Positions 1 through 13,203 of a stretch of DNA of 64,000 bases are shown here, piece after piece. The notes beneath the pieces were generated by a model, which saw only the letters and a program-made list of their open reading frames with translations, did no database searches and had not been told where the DNA came from. The translations under genes were made by a program, and so were the position numbers. The stretch is from Dipteris shenzhenensis (lineage: Eukaryota; Polypodiophyta; Polypodiopsida; Gleicheniales). The stretch is from NCBI GenBank assembly GCA_047967505.1, contig CM106538.1; one strand, given 5' to 3'. Numbering within the stretch: the first letter of the stretch is position 1; every line of letters starts with the position of its first letter.

Positions 1-2400
1 TCTTTCATGGACACCTTGATGAGTGTATTCATTTGTTACCACCTCACTTTACCAATTCACTTATTAATGCCCATCTTTTTTACTTTCATCATGGGTGTCA
101 TGCCACTCTACATCTTATCCCTCCTAAATGGATGTTGCCCTAGGGATGGGGGCTCACACAAGCATTGAGGAAACCATAAGTACTCTTAATGTCACGGAGT
201 GAATTATGTTGGAAAAAGATTGAGCTTACATGAGTAGTGAAGGAAGGGTGGGCATCATAGGTCTCTGTTATATGCATTAGTGTTGTATAGTGATAAGTGA
301 AGCTCATAGAAATATTACACCGGTAATAAAGAGCTCACCATTAGAAGCCACCAGTTGACTATGAAGTATGAAAGTCACTCTTTTAAATAAATGTGAAACA
401 CAAGGAAGAGAAGCTTCTAGCATGTACCTTCTTAGGTTGTGCATTTCTTTACAAAATGTATTGGAATTGAAAAGGTTTGAATGCTGATTGTCTCTTAGAG
501 TATGCTAGATGTGCCCCTGGACACATGGAAATTGGACCTATTTGTAAATATAATAAACCATTGTCGATAACTTTATTTCATTACCTTTATAGTAGGCCAA
601 GGCCCTTGGATCATTAGGCCAACATATATGTTCAATGAATGCAATAAAGATTAGACATTTTAGCAAGTAGCTTATACATTGAGGCTTACACGATGCACGA
701 AAATCTAAGTGACGGGTACATTGAATTAGGGCAACTTGGCTGTGGGTAACTAGTTTATGAGGTGATCCACAAACACGAGTAGAAGAGGTATGAGGGAAGC
801 AAGCTTGGAAAGGAGGTCTAACAAAAAGAAGAGGCAGAAAGCAAGGCTTCATTAAAGGGGGGGGAGTCGGTGGGAGGGACACGTGGGAGCGGACTGATTG
901 CCAGGTCATATCAGTCGAAAGGGGGTGGTTCGCAGAAAGGGATCAAGGAAAACTCGTGGGAATTTAAAGGGGGGACCATCACGACAACGATACTGTAGGA
1001 GATTCCCCACTACAGGAATCTCTGGGAATATCTTTTCAGAAAACCGCCGCGTCTTCTATCCAAATATTTATTTGTGGGATATGCTGTTGCCCGATCCAGC
1101 GATTTTTTAAAAAACAGAGAACAGAAATTTGAACTGTGCGTATTTATTTAAAATTTTGGGAAAAAGTAATGTAGAATCTGGGCGAATCGCGCCTGGGGGG
1201 CGCCGCGTAAGACCACGTTTCGCGAGCTTTTGACTGTAGCCTCCGTCTTCCACGCGGCGGGCGCCCATTTCCCTGGCAAGGATCTTCTCTCATCTCTCAT
1301 CCTTCTTAATCCCTTAAAATCTAGTTGTCCAACTTAAAACTTCGATTGCTCCAATGATATGTTGAGTCTGCTCTTGGAATGCCATAATGACCTAGTCGTT
1401 GGACGTAAATGCTCAACTAAGAGCCTGTAATTTAAGGGTATGGCTCATGCAAATACTATTAGTGATACTATTATTGTGGTTTAGGTGGCCCTCATTTGGC
1501 CTTGGAGCATACCATGAGTGTCATGAAAGTCTTGCCTCAATTCACCTCACCACTACCTTTTGACCCTCATTGCCCCTGATCTTGCGGTAACCATAGAGAT
1601 TCCCCAATTAGCTCCCAATTAAATTGCATGTTGATAGGTTTTTTTTTGTTTGTATCTCTAAGAAAAGGTGGAAGAAAATACAAAAAGAGACACTTCTTGA
1701 GCCTACATGCTCTTAGCATACATAATAATGTATAGCCTATACACTCGAAGTCTAAACGTTATGAGGTGGCCTCATGTGAGCCTAGGGCAGCTATAGAAGG
1801 TAATGCTTTTGGTCCTAGCTGTCACCCAAACTTGTAAAAAAGAATTCCATCATATCCCCAACGCAAACGCGGAAGGTACCGAGTCCCAACTACTCTTTTG
1901 AAAAAGGGCTGTCCCCGAGGCTGTGTTTTGCATTGGGATTGACTCCACAAGGGTGCCACGTCAGAGAGAAGGATTATAAACATCGATAGAAATTGCAAGA
2001 CAAGCGGCTGGCGGCAATTAAAAAGCTAGCTGTGGGTACACGCAAAGGGAGCGAAGCATAGATTATAATACACGTCGGTTGGCGTAAAGGAATCGGAACG
2101 TTGAAAGGAAGCAGGCCATTCCAACGGCCTTGGCAAAACAAACGGCAGCCGTCCTTAAGCAATGTCAACAAAACAGAAGATACCAGAAGTGTCCGGTAGC
2201 CATTGGCCCATCAGATCCCTCAGAGGGTCTGAATATTCTGCCCGGTTCAACACGGTATACACAGCTGCGATACTGGGATATTCCACTTGCTCAACCGCAC
2301 ATTAGAGACTCCTGGTATCCAGGTCTCGCAGAACGTGACAAGCAGCTTCTTCTAGTCATTCTTTCCAACAGTGCTATGAGAATTTCCCATTCTCCGTCTC
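1..2400. other. Intergenic, no recognisable gene
   Basis: Open frames here are short and show no domain I recognise. The longest on the plus strand (2130-2405, 91 codons) has no motif and no obvious splice partners. The stretch includes a GC-rich patch near 1.18-1.28 kb and otherwise ordinary AT-rich sequence. Confidence 0.6.
1194..1267. repeat. GC-rich imperfect inverted repeat
   Basis: The arm at 1194-1213 (GGCGCCGCGTAAGAC core) is matched by the reverse complement of 1245-1267 with a few inserted bases. The loop is about 31 bases. A similar CCGCCGCGTCTTC string lies at about 1045. This could be the terminus of a small fold-back element or a chance GC-rich structure. Confidence 0.4.
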
Positions 2401-2405
2401 CTTGA

Positions 2406-4317
2406 ATGCTTCTTCTTCACTAGTGCACTCCCTTTGAATTGGTGGTTTCTGCCGGCTCAGTTTTTCCTTCACCCACCTTTGAATTCTTCACTCCTCCTCC
2501 ATGCTTTCCTTGTCTCCTTCCGTTCCTGGTATCTTCATCCCCTTGGCCTCCCCTTGCAAGAAAGCATAAATTGGGCCTCGAGTCGCTTTCATCCAACTTG
2601 CACGTCGCCTTTTATAAAAGCTAAGTGCAGCACATTCCACGAGAATAAGCCACCCCCATTCTATGAATAACATGCTAGTTCTCGGGAGATTATTCCAGCC
2701 TTTAATTGCCTACAACTCCACAAGAATAATCCATTTGGGAATCCTTTGTATAAACGACATAGCTTTAGTGAGAGTTCTTAGGGTGCTAGTGGTATTCAAA
2801 ATCTCTATTAGAGTTCAAATATGTACATAAAGACTTTGAATGTCATGCATCCAATATCTTGCAAGCCCCAACTTTCATACATTCAATCTTATTAAATCGT
2901 AGGAAGACTATATCAAGTCCTCATATTAGTACTTAGGATTATGTTAATCTCAAGAACATCAAAGCAATCGAGTTGAATGGTCCCACAACACATATAAGCA
3001 ACAATACATGCTTACAAGTTCCAAGCATCTTATACTTTCTTGGAAAGGTTAAGAAGCATTACTGGTTTCATCATACAACAAATAAAATTGGTGTTTACTT
3101 CAAGGCCAAGCTATATTTCTTAATCAAATGAGATAGTTAACATTTAGATCATGTAGCTCCCTTTCTTAAGAAGTCATATTTTTATCCAAACCTACTTGAT
3201 TCCCTTCATTCGCTTATACTATATGCTAGATTGTAGACTATGACGAGGTGTTCTTGCTCAAAACTTATTCGCAATCAAATTGAACTTCATAAAATACAAG
3301 TGAAAGCACATGTTTATAAGTTACAAGCCTCTTATACTTTCTTGGAAAACTTAAGAGGCAAATTACTAGTTTCATCATACATTGATTTCAAATGGGTGTT
3401 TAATCCAAAGCTACATTTCTTAATCAAATGAGATAGTTTAGAATTTGAATCATGTAGCTCTCTGGCTTAAGAAGTCATCTTTTGTCCAAATCGCATGATT
3501 TCTTTTATCTTCTTGTATTATGCTACGTTGTAATGCAAGTTGTTTTTTCTTAAAGAATATTGTGCTAGTTCGTATTATAGTAGTGCCACATAGAAGCATA
3601 CAATTGGGAGCCCAACTTATAGACCAATGCCAAAACAATCAAAACTATGCACAGTAACAAACAATGCCAAATTTATTAACCGAGTATTACATCACTTTGT
3701 CCCTTATTACACACAACTAATCAAGAAGCTTTAATCCTTCAAGCCTTATGACCTTGTCATAGTATACAACAAACAATAGCAACAATGAAGGAATGGTGTT
3801 GATCCTGTGTGCCTCCTCAGAGGGTTTCAGTGGGAGCTCACTCACCTTCACAACTCCTGGAGTTTCTCTGACTCTGTGTACTAAGGCTAGCTTTACCACA
3901 ACGTTATGTTGCTAAATGTCGAGCTCCCTTCATGACCCACATCATGCGAATGATACTATTATCAATCCATGACTGATGTCCCTGTTCTCTCATGAGAATC
4001 AGGAAGAGAATCCTCCTTTTTTTTAAGCCAATGATTCAACCCTCAAAGTGATGCTATGATTCATCATCTAGGTCTTTAGTTAGATTTCCTATCATCTAAG
4101 TCCAACCTTAGACTCTTGCTCTTTTGAAACCTAGATGCCTGCTCTTCTAGAAACCACTCCATGATCCTACATAGTTCGCCTTCATAGGACAGCTGAATAC
4201 ATCTTCGTCATTCAACTTCAGCGAGAAGACCGAATACTCTCCCAAGTGTCACATGAGATGCTCCATCTATTCAGCCTTGGTGATGATGCTAATAGTGTTT
4301 TCCTTCCGTCATGGGTA
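2406..4317. other. Intergenic, no recognisable gene
   Basis: No coding signal was found. The stretch contains the tandem duplication at 3.0-3.5 kb, and its right part may include the decayed 3' side of the copia remnant that follows. Confidence 0.55.
3011..3532. repeat. Diverged tandem duplication, ~300-bp period
   Basis: Matching landmarks recur 300-302 bases apart: CTTATACTTTCTTGG at 3029 and 3331, and TAATCAAATGAGATAGTT at 3121 and 3421. The copies differ by many substitutions and small indels, so the duplication is old. No coding capacity was seen. Confidence 0.75.
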
Positions 4318-6072
4318 GTATATTAACTCTACCAGCCTGTTCTCAATTAGCTCCTTGATGAGGTGGTAATGAACCTCAATGTGATTGGTCATGGTATGGA
4401 GCACTATGTTCTTCAAGATTGCTATGCATCCTAGTTTTTTCAGTAGATCTCCACAACTTCATCAATTTGGAAGAATAACATATCATCTTCCAGGATATAG
4501 CTAAGCAAGAATGACTCACATGATGCATGCTTATTGATACTCTGCTTCCAATAAAGATGGAGACACACTAGGCTCCTTCTTACTAAGCCACAAAATGGAT
4601 TCGTTTCTTAGGATGAAACAATATGCAAAAGTGGATCATTGCATGTCCACGTCTATAGTTTACAATGCCCATGGAAGTCGATTCCACTTTAGTTTTTAAT
4701 TCTATATTTGGTGGTACCTTTTAGATATGGATTCTAGGACCGAATATCCGGCATGACCAAATCTCTCATGCTATAATTTCGAGACATCTTTGTTGTCATA
4801 TGCCATCAATGCATTGATCATGTAGAGAAATTTGTCATCTACTCTTCTGGCAATCTTTGCCACTGTGGCTTTGGTCCAAATGAGGATGTTATCCTCGAGA
4901 AGACTGCAGTCATCCCATTTCTGGCAAGCTGCCTAATGGAGTAGATTCTTGCACATATCGGTGGGCATAAAGTACATCCTTGAGAACTTTCTCCTCTCTT
5001 GTAGTAGTTTTAATGGGTCCATTACAATTCCCTTGATTGAAAAACTTTGGCTGATGCCCATTGTAATATTGGATTGAAAACCAAATCTAGTGAGGGTCTA
5101 GACTCTAGAGCTACTCTCTGACCTTTGGCATGTGCTTGGATAGACCACTATCCACATGCCACTCCCCACCCACCAAAGTAATGAGAACGTGGAACATCTT
5201 TTCATCATCCAAGTAGTTAATAGACCCTCCTTGATGATGTTTACGATTTCTAACTTCAATGGAATGGTTTAGCTTAACTATAGACATTTTTTCGTGGACT
5301 TGCTTTCTAACTTTGGCAACTTTTGGCAAATCATCCTAGCTTGCCACATTTGAAGTGCACCTTCAGTTTCTTGCTAGATTCATTAATTTTGAACCTCAAA
5401 CCATGTTTCTTCTCCTGGGCTGCTTCTTACAAGAGCAATGGAATCGGTTCCCTAAATGGTATTGGCACTTAGACCTTAATCCTACAATCATGGTTGTCAT
5501 GAAGCCTTTATAGCTCCGAGGAAAAATGACAAGTACCAATTTGGCAATCTAGAATGGATTCACTTCTTAGCAAGTGCTCGGGTTGGTATGTGAGTAGTTT
5601 GACCTTCATGATGTAGTGCTATACCAAATCTCCTTGTCCATCTTCATGTTGTAAAGTCCTTGAGTACCTTCCATGACTTTGGTGACATTTTAGCCATCTA
5701 TATGTGTGCCAAAGTAGTGCCCACTATGATTGCCAGGACCTCTACATCCTACACTATCCAATCTTGCACTGCCATTGCATCTTTTGTAATCGTCACTATT
5801 CTAGTGGCATTCTTGATGTCTTGGGTCTCAATTCCATTTTGATATTGATTTATCAAACTCCTTTGACAACAATGTGATGTTGGACCATATTTTGAAGTGG
5901 ATAGTCATTCCTATTAAGATTTTTGATCAGTAATTGGCTAGTCATCTTGTGGTAAATCTTCTAAGTTAGTGAAGCTTTAGTGCTTAGTTGAACTGCTTAG
6001 TTGAACACTGCGAACTCCATTCAAATTTAAGGTGGACTATGAGAACTTTTAACAACCAAGCTTTGATACCAC
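4318..6072 (-). mobile_element. Decayed, internally deleted Ty1/copia element
   Basis: Read on the minus strand, the order is a gag-like region (about 6050-5340), a damaged zinc knuckle (about 5365-5325, first Cys lost, CGKLG core kept), and a protease core WHVDSGLSKHMP (about 5122-5165). A pre-integrase motif follows (HERFGHAGY, about 4790-4726), then RNase H pieces: SILWLSKKEPSVS at about 4610-4560 and NHIEVHYHLIKELIE at about 4390-4345. The integrase core and the reverse-transcriptase palm, including YVDD, are absent, so the element has lost most of pol internally. Many stops and frameshifts interrupt it. GCTTTGATACCA at about 6060 resembles a copia primer-binding site read on the minus strand, which would place the 5' LTR just to its right. 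Assignment to copia is firm; the element limits are approximate. Confidence 0.75.
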
Positions 6073-6904
6073 ACCGCATACTTTGGTGCCTTATTGAAAA
6101 ATTCATCCAAATGTTCCCCTAGTTGTGCAATGGAAAACTCTTTTAGCATCCAAGCCAAGCTTTGATACAATTCTGGTAAACATTGTTGGCTGGAGTACCA
6201 CATTTGATGTTGAGAGAATGGTGCCTACAAGGGCATGTGAGCAAGGTCTAGAGAGGTGAGAAACACCAAGAATGAGTTGTGAAGAGATAACAATGAGGTG
6301 AGATAAGGTAGGCAAGTGCATGATGGTTTATGAAGTGGATCCTAAGGCTATTTGTAGATGCAGCCTCTCATTGTATGGTTGAGAAGCTCATTGCAAGAGA
6401 TTGATTAAGTCTGTCCATATTGTCTTATTCTCATAGATTTCCTTGATTATTTTGAGCTTCCACGAATCTTGTATAACCCATGTGTTTAGATTGACTTAGC
6501 ATGATCCCGCATTCTTATAATGGTATCGAAGTAGTTCTAGTTAATCCTAAGTTGCGCACAATAGTGTGTTTGTGTATTGTTATTTTGCATTTTGGGTATG
6601 GTTAGTTGGAAGAAAAATGTTGCACGCTCATCATTTCATTTATGGAGAGTATGTGAGATTTGACTTAATGCAAAACAACTATAACTTTCATATGCCATGA
6701 ACAACAAAAAAGAAGTAGAGCATTCACTCTACCAAACTCAATTTTAGACTACTGCTATGGAGGACTTGCTCCAAAGAAAGTGATGCTACTGGAAATTATT
6801 GGTATAGTTTCCAATTTTATGGTTGTTACAATTTTCTATTTGCTATTTTTTGGATTGCTCATTCGAGGGAGCATGTGTGTCTTCATGAAAGAAGGTCACA
6901 ATTT
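6073..6904. other. Possible LTR remnant and unassigned sequence
   Basis: The stretch begins at the copia-like primer-binding site at about 6060-6072. A second degenerate copy lies near 6152, and TGGTATCGAAG, a primer-binding-like string in the opposite orientation, at 6518. These suggest old LTR material, but I could not pair two LTRs. No gene was seen. Confidence 0.35.
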
Positions 6905-9900
6905 ATTTATTTTTTAGAGCAAAAAAGAGTAGTTTTATTAAACTGGAAAATCAATGTACATCATCAGAGTTTATCCACAGGAGTTTATCTAGTCCAAAAT
7001 AGGACTCACAATAAAGTCATCCTTACCAAAAACTATTTGCAAAAAAAGAGAGGAGAGAAATACTTTAGGTCCTCTTGTAGATACAAGAAGGGACCTGAAA
7101 AGAAAAGCTAGCAGCCTCTTCATTGTATTTTGTACTCTGTGTGACTTCAGTAACAGTAGGAACACCCTCAACATGGGATGGAGGCTTCCTGTGAAGACAC
7201 TAGGGAAGCTTGCCATGTTCTTCTACTAAGGTACATATGCTCTTATGCTCTGCCAGGTCTGCACTCAATCTTGTAAGTTGAAGATTATAGGCATCTATCT
7301 AAAATCCCAACCTTCTTTTATCCTGTCCCACCATGTAGCAAATACACATTTCAATATCATTAAACTAAAAATTGTTTCTAGAGATCCATATAAACCATAA
7401 AGCATGTTCCCTTATTTGGAACCAAAGCTCCTGCTTGGTTTTGAATGCATCCCCTAGTAATATAGCCTTCTAATTGATTAGCTCACCACATTCAATCCGG
7501 ATAAACTTCTAGTACTTTCTGGCATGAGGGTAGGAAACAAACCATTGAAAAACATCCTCAAGAACACCAAGGCATCTTCTACATTTCCCATATCCCTTCC
7601 CTATTCTGAGTCTCCTGACATTGCTTCACATAGATTTGTGAAGAATGAGCCAAGTTAGGCAGGACATCTTCTCAGGGATCTGCTTGATCCATAATTTTTC
7701 AAACCTTTCATACCATTTATCATTGCTATCCTACAAAGACCATCTAGAGTTTAGGGTTCTAAAAAGATCCTCTATATCAAAAGCAACTAGAGTGGGTACA
7801 GGAAGGAATGAAGAGAATCCTATCCAAATGAACTCCTTGTGAAAAATTAAAATAGAGCCCCCTTTCCATGTGAAATCTCCCTGCCATAATTCCATCCTGC
7901 TTAAGATAAGATCCTAGCTCTAGTTAGATAAAGTAAATTCTCTCCTAATCTCTTGCCAGGTCTTCCATCTAAATTGATATCTGTTCTAGAGTTGGTGGCC
8001 CCAAGCTTGCAAACCTTTCTTGAATAGAGTACTAGCTAGAGCAAACTATACATCAGCAAAGTGAGTTAGAAATTTCTAAAGATAGCTACGACCCAAATGG
8101 AATCATTAGCTGTTAAGGCTCCTTTACCAAAAAACTGCAAGAAAACATTTACCTCCCCAAAAGCTCTCCAAATAGATTGCCATAGTGAACTGCTGCCCTT
8201 AGCCTTGCAGGGCTCAGGATTACAAACAATAGATATTAAGGGATAGTTCTTCCATTTGCGGGCCCTAACTGGTCTAATTTATTTCATGTTCCTCAGCAAA
8301 AGTTGATCCCAGTAACACTGTGGATTTAGAATAGCTTTAATGATCCAAGTTATGGATAGCTTTCTCGATGCAAGAGCAATATCTGTGACCCCTAGCCCTC
8401 CTTCTTTTTTAGCCTTATTACACAATAAGACCCTCTTACTTTAGAGACTTTTTATCTACCTCCCCACAGAAAAGACGTGGAAACTCTAATAAATCTATCT
8501 AGCCTAGACTTGGATGGTTGGCCTAAAATCCCCTCCATATGTCAATCGTCTTCTAAAACTTGTCCATAAACCAATCCCACGTTTGCTTCATGGATATGTC
8601 AAAACCCATTGGAATCCCCAAGAGCCTTAAAAATGTACCCTTTTTGATTGTGTAACATCCCAGATTCTACAAATATAACTACTCCTTCCCATTGAGAGTG
8701 TCATACCCTCTTTTTCTATGATTAATTCTAGCTAGATGCTTTACAAAAGATGTCTAGATAGTCCATTATGCAGCTAACATCCTGCTCAGTATTCCTAGGG
8801 GTAAGGGTAGTGTCATCAGCAAATTGCCGACACTAATTGCTTGCTAGACATGAGTTCAATCCCTATAAGGCTACCTTCTTGAATTTGACTCCTGAAAGGA
8901 CACCCAAGAGAGTCAGCTGCCTGCTATTGCACAGATGAGAGGGGCAAGAGGGCAACCTTTCCTAATTGACCTCTTCAAAACAAAAGGGGTACTCATGTCT
9001 CCATTGACACATGTCTTGGCTAAAGAATTAGTGAGTAATAGCTTAACATAAGAAATAAAAGAGGAGCCCAGACACATATCTTGCAAATATTGTAAGAGAA
9101 AGTCCCATTCCAACCTATCATAGGGGCAAGAGGGCAACCTTTCCTAATTGACGTCTTCAAAACAAAAGGGGCACTCATGTCTCAATTGACACATATCTTG
9201 GCTAAAACATTAGTGAGTAATAGCTTAACATAAGAAATAAAAGAAGAGCCCAAACACATATCTTGCAAATATTGTAAGAGAAAGTCCCATTCCACCCTAT
9301 CATAGGCTTTATCAAAGTCTATCTTGAGGAAGCGTATATCTTGTTTAGTCTCCTTGGCATACTCACACCCCTCCCAAATATTTATAATTGCCTCCAAAAG
9401 GTGGCGACCCTTTATAAAGCCTTTCTATTCTTGAAGGATCCATTCCTTCATCTTTCTCTGAATCTTGAGTGCTAGAGCCTTAGAAAATATTTTGTAACTA
9501 CAATTAAGCATTTTGAGAGGTCTTCAGTTCCTAAGCTCATCTTTGGAGCCTCCCTTGGGGATGAGCTTGATGATTACTCCATAAACATGAGAGGGGAGAG
9601 CACCCTTGGCTGTACTTTCTTGCCACAATAGTGGCAAGTAAGGTCCTACTAGGTCCCAAAATACCTTATAGAATTCAATGGGTAGACCATCCTCTTTTGG
9701 TGTTTTTCCATCTACCACCATCATTGTGATTGCTTCCTTTAGCTCTTCAATGGTGAAAGGATTCTCTAACTAGACCTGGGGTCAAATCTCTCTACGGCTT
9801 TGTCTCTTACAACTTGACACAACTCTCTGGCTCTCTATACCTCTTCATTTGGAAATACTACAGAAGAGAGGAGTGCCTAGTAATGGCTGTGTACTAGCTT

Positions 9901-10161
9901 AATATTCTCCTCTATGGATGAAACCAAAGTGCCATCAGCCTTTTTTAAAAGAGGGATGTCCTCATTGACTCTTTTTCTTTTGATAAGCTTGAAGGTTCCC
10001 TTGGTAGGTCTATCAATCTTACTTGTGCACAAATCTGTCAAGTAGACCTTGGTGTCTCTTTGCTTTGAAGAGTGTCCATGATAAAGACAGCTTGGGAAAA
10101 TGCTTTTGCTGAGAGCAGTTCTGTTGCAGATGCTTGGGATGTTGCAATTGAGAATACTCAA
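6905..10161 (-). mobile_element. Decayed LINE (non-LTR retrotransposon), RT region
   Basis: On the minus strand this reads as the 3' part of a plant LINE ORF2. A pre-RT linker (about 10040-9877) is followed by the fingers/palm segment with GKTPKEDGLPIEFYK (9724-9524), a segment with FLKIDFDKAYDRVEWDFL (9397-9182) and RKGCPLAPL (about 8950). The catalytic motif FADD sits at 8823-8812. Thumb and C-terminal sequence follow to about 7300 (HALWFIWISRNN). The 3' end runs through a GTTTAATAAAAC stretch to about 6905. It is broken by many stops, frameshifts and a tandem duplication. The endonuclease domain and 5' end were not found, which suggests 5' truncation, common for LINEs. No function is expected. 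Confidence 0.85.
8941..9304 (-). repeat. 182-bp tandem duplication inside the LINE RT
   Basis: Copy 1 (8941-9122) abuts copy 2 (9123-9304) directly. By eye they differ at about 9 of 182 positions. The duplicated piece encodes the WDFLLQYLQDMCLGSS segment. Because 182 is not a multiple of three, the duplication shifts the reading frame. Confidence 0.9.
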
Positions 10162-10832
10162 AAAATTCTCAAGGCATCTAGAAAGAATAGAGCCAAGTAA
10201 GACCTCAGAGAATGGACAAGATTCGGGAGATTAGAGCAGTAGGCTAGATCAAGAGATCTAGATACTCAAAGGTATTTGTTAATTGCCAAAAAAGAGCTCA
10301 GAAAACAAGAAAAAGGTCATAATTTTTGGGCGCTTTCATGCAAAGAAAGCATAGTTCTAGTGCACAAATGGATGCATATATGGAAGCCTTGAGATGCAAA
10401 GACTTGTAGAGGGAATGCCCTCAACTCCATCAACAAGAGAAGGAATCCAATGGTGGCTTGAGGTCTCGTGCAATAGACCAATGAAGTTTTGTGCATTTTA
10501 GAGGCATTGTTGGGAGTTGTGGAAGGCTACCGAAAAGGCTTCGTGAGAATAAAACATGCCAAAAATCTTGTTTTATTCATTGATCATGCTCTGTTCCATT
10601 GATATTTCCATCAAAAGACGTCCTAGAAATTTTACCTGAGTTGATATTTCTATTGATATTAACATTTAAAAAATAGTTGATAATGTTTTATTATGAATAG
10701 GACATTGAGCACTATCCAAAAAAGTTTTGATCTATCATATGGAGCTAATGGTGGTTCCATAACATGTGGTCACACAATTTGATGCATAAAGCATAGCATT
10801 ACGGTAGTGCATTATGATTATTAATGAACCAG
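10162..10832. other. Intergenic, no recognisable gene
   Basis: Short open frames only. A plus-strand stretch near 10290-10345 is Lys/Glu-rich (AKKELRKQEKG), vaguely like a LINE linker, but it is too short to call. Confidence 0.5.
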
Positions 10833-12750
10833 AAGAGGGGATGCATGGGCCAAAACATGGAAATGTTTGTTCTTGTCCATGCAAATGGGATCTGATGGTC
10901 ATGATACTTTGCACAAGCCTCAATATAGGAAATTTTAAGTCCCTTGCAAAGTATCCTATCCATTGGGTCCCATTTTCACAACTAGAATACCATTGGGGAA
11001 TTATTTCCAACCAGAAGAGTGGATGCATGGGCAAAAACATGGAAATGTTCGATTTTGACCATGCAAATGGGATCCGATGGCCATGATACTCTAAACAGGC
11101 CTCAATATAGGTGATTTTAAGTCCCTTGCAAAGTATTGTGGCCATTGGGTCCCATTTTCATGACTAGAATTCCATAGGGCATTATTTCAAACTAGAAGAG
11201 GGGATGCAAGGGCAAAAACATTGAAATGTTCGATCTTGACCATGCAAATGAGATCTGATGGCCATGATACTTTGAATGGGCCTCAATATAACATGGAAAT
11301 GTTCTTTATTGACCATGAAAATGGGATCCCATGGCCATTATACTTTGAAAAAAATCTAAATATAAGTGATTTATTGTCCCTTACAAAGTTTCATGGCCAT
11401 CCGATCCCATTTTCATGACTAGAATACCACTCGTGCATTATTTTCGAACCAAAAGAGGGGATGCATGGGCAAAAACATGGAAATGTTTGATCTTGACCAT
11501 GAAAATGGAATATGATGGTCATGATACTTTACACAAGCCTCAATATAGATTATGTTAAGTCCCTTTCAAAGTATCATGGCCATCAAGTCCCATTTTCATG
11601 ACTTGAATACCAATGGGGCATTATTTCAAACCTGAAGAGGGGATGCATGGGCAAAAACATGGAAATGTTCGACCTTGACTAACAAATGGGATCTGATGGC
11701 CATGATACTTTTCATAGGACTCAATCTAGGTTATTTTAGGTACCTTTCAAAGTATTGTGGCCATCGGGTCCCATTTGCATACTAGAATACCACTGGTGCG
11801 TTATTTCAAACTAGAAGAGGGGATGCATGGGCAAAAACATGGACATGTTTGTTCTTGACCATGCAAATGGGATCCGATGGCCATGATACTTTTAATGGGC
11901 CTCATAATAGGTGATTTTAAGTCCCTTCAAAAATATTGTGGCAATTGGATGCCATTTGCATGACTAGAATACCACTCGTGCATTATTTCAAACCAAGAGA
12001 GGAGATGCATGGGCAAAAACATGGAAATGTTCGATCTTCACCCATGAAAATGGGATTAGATGGCCACGATACTTTTCACGAGTCTCAACCTAGTTCATTT
12101 TAAACCCGTTTCAAAGCATCTTGTCCATTGAGTCCCATTTGCATGACTAGAATACCACCGGTGCATTATTTCAAACCAGAAAAGGGGATGCATGGGAAAA
12201 AACATAGAAATGTTTGACCTTGACCATGAAAATGGAATCTGATGGCCATGATACTTTTCATGGCCTCAATATAGAAGAGTTTAAGTCCCTTGCAAATTAC
12301 CACTAGTGCATTATTTCAAACTAGAAGAGGCCATGATACTTTTTATGGGCCTCAATATAGGTTCTAGAATTTAAGTCCCTTGCAAAGTATCTTAGCCATC
12401 GGGTCCCATTTGCATGACTAGAATACCACCAGTGCATTATTTTAAACCAGAAGAGGGGATGCATGGGCAAAAACATGGAAATGTTTGATCTTGACCATGA
12501 AAATGGGATCCAATGGCCATAATACTTTGAACGGGACTCAATCTATGTGAGTTTAAGTTTGTTGCAAGGTATCTTGACCATCGGGTCCCATTTGCATGAC
12601 TAGAATACCACCGGTGCATTTTTTTGAACTAGAAGAGGGGATGCATGGGCAAAAACATGGAAATGTTCATTCTTGACCCATGAAAATGGGATTTGATTGC
12701 CCTAATATCTTGCACGTTCCTCAATATAGGTGAATTTGAGTCCCTTGCAT
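10833..12750. repeat. Satellite array 1, ~180-bp units with internal inverted repeat
   Basis: About ten to eleven units share GGGGATGCATGGGCAAAAAC and CCTCAATATAGGTG landmarks. The CCTCAA box recurs near 10918, 11100, 11280, 11540, 11720, 11898, 12083, 12262, 12347, 12536 and 12720, a period of about 180 with some partial units. Each full unit contains an arm (example 11059-11090) whose reverse complement recurs after a spacer of about 41 bases (11132-11162); about 26 of 32 positions match, and several mismatches are transitions that would still allow G-U pairing in RNA. Frames open across it are accidents of the repeat. The array is related to array 2 at 42.4-44.15 kb. Confidence 0.9.
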
Positions 12751-12901
12751 AGTATCATGCGATCAGCTCCCCAACTCGGGGGTCCCCAGCTCGTTAGGAC
12801 CTCCATAGCTTGGAAACACCTCTCCACAACCAAGGACGACCACCACACCTTGCAAGCATCGCTTTTCACCAGGTATGTTGATTTCCTATGGTTTTCTTGA
12901 G

Positions 12902-13203
12902 TTTTTCTTTCCTTTCCCTTTCCCCTTTTCCCTTTCCTTCAGTTTCCCTTTCCATCCCTTTCCCTTTCCCTTTCCCTTTCCATTTCCCTTTGCCTTTCCC
13001 TTTCCTTCTCTTTTCCTTTCCCTTTCCCCTTTCCCTTTCCCTGTCCCTTTCCCTTTCGCTTTCCCTTTCCCTTTCCCTTCCCCTTTCCTTCCCCTTCCCT
13101 TTCCCTTTCCCTTCCTTGTGGGCCCTTCCCTTGTCTTCTCTTTTCTCCTTCTTCTGTTTTTCCCTTTTCTCATTTTCTCTCTTCTTCCCTCTCCCTTTCC
13201 TTC
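12902..13203. repeat. Polypyrimidine (CCCTTT)n tract, left part
   Basis: An almost pure C/T stretch with a CCCTTT-like hexamer theme. It produces long frames on both strands (Phe/Pro on plus, Lys/Gly/Glu on minus) that are low-complexity artefacts. It resumes at 15542 on the other side of the inserted copia element. Confidence 0.9.

Noticed and set aside
10285-10345. Plus-strand LINE linker fragment (AKKELRKQEKG)
   Set aside because: Too short and on the opposite strand to the neighbouring LINE; no other LINE motif nearby.
10735-11418. Open frames with repeating CKGLKI / NGTQW peptides
   Set aside because: They read across the ~180-bp satellite units; no codon bias or motif.
10833-12750. 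CRISPR-like array
   Set aside because: Units are ~180 bp and diverged along their whole length, with no constant short repeat and variable spacers, in a eukaryotic sequence.
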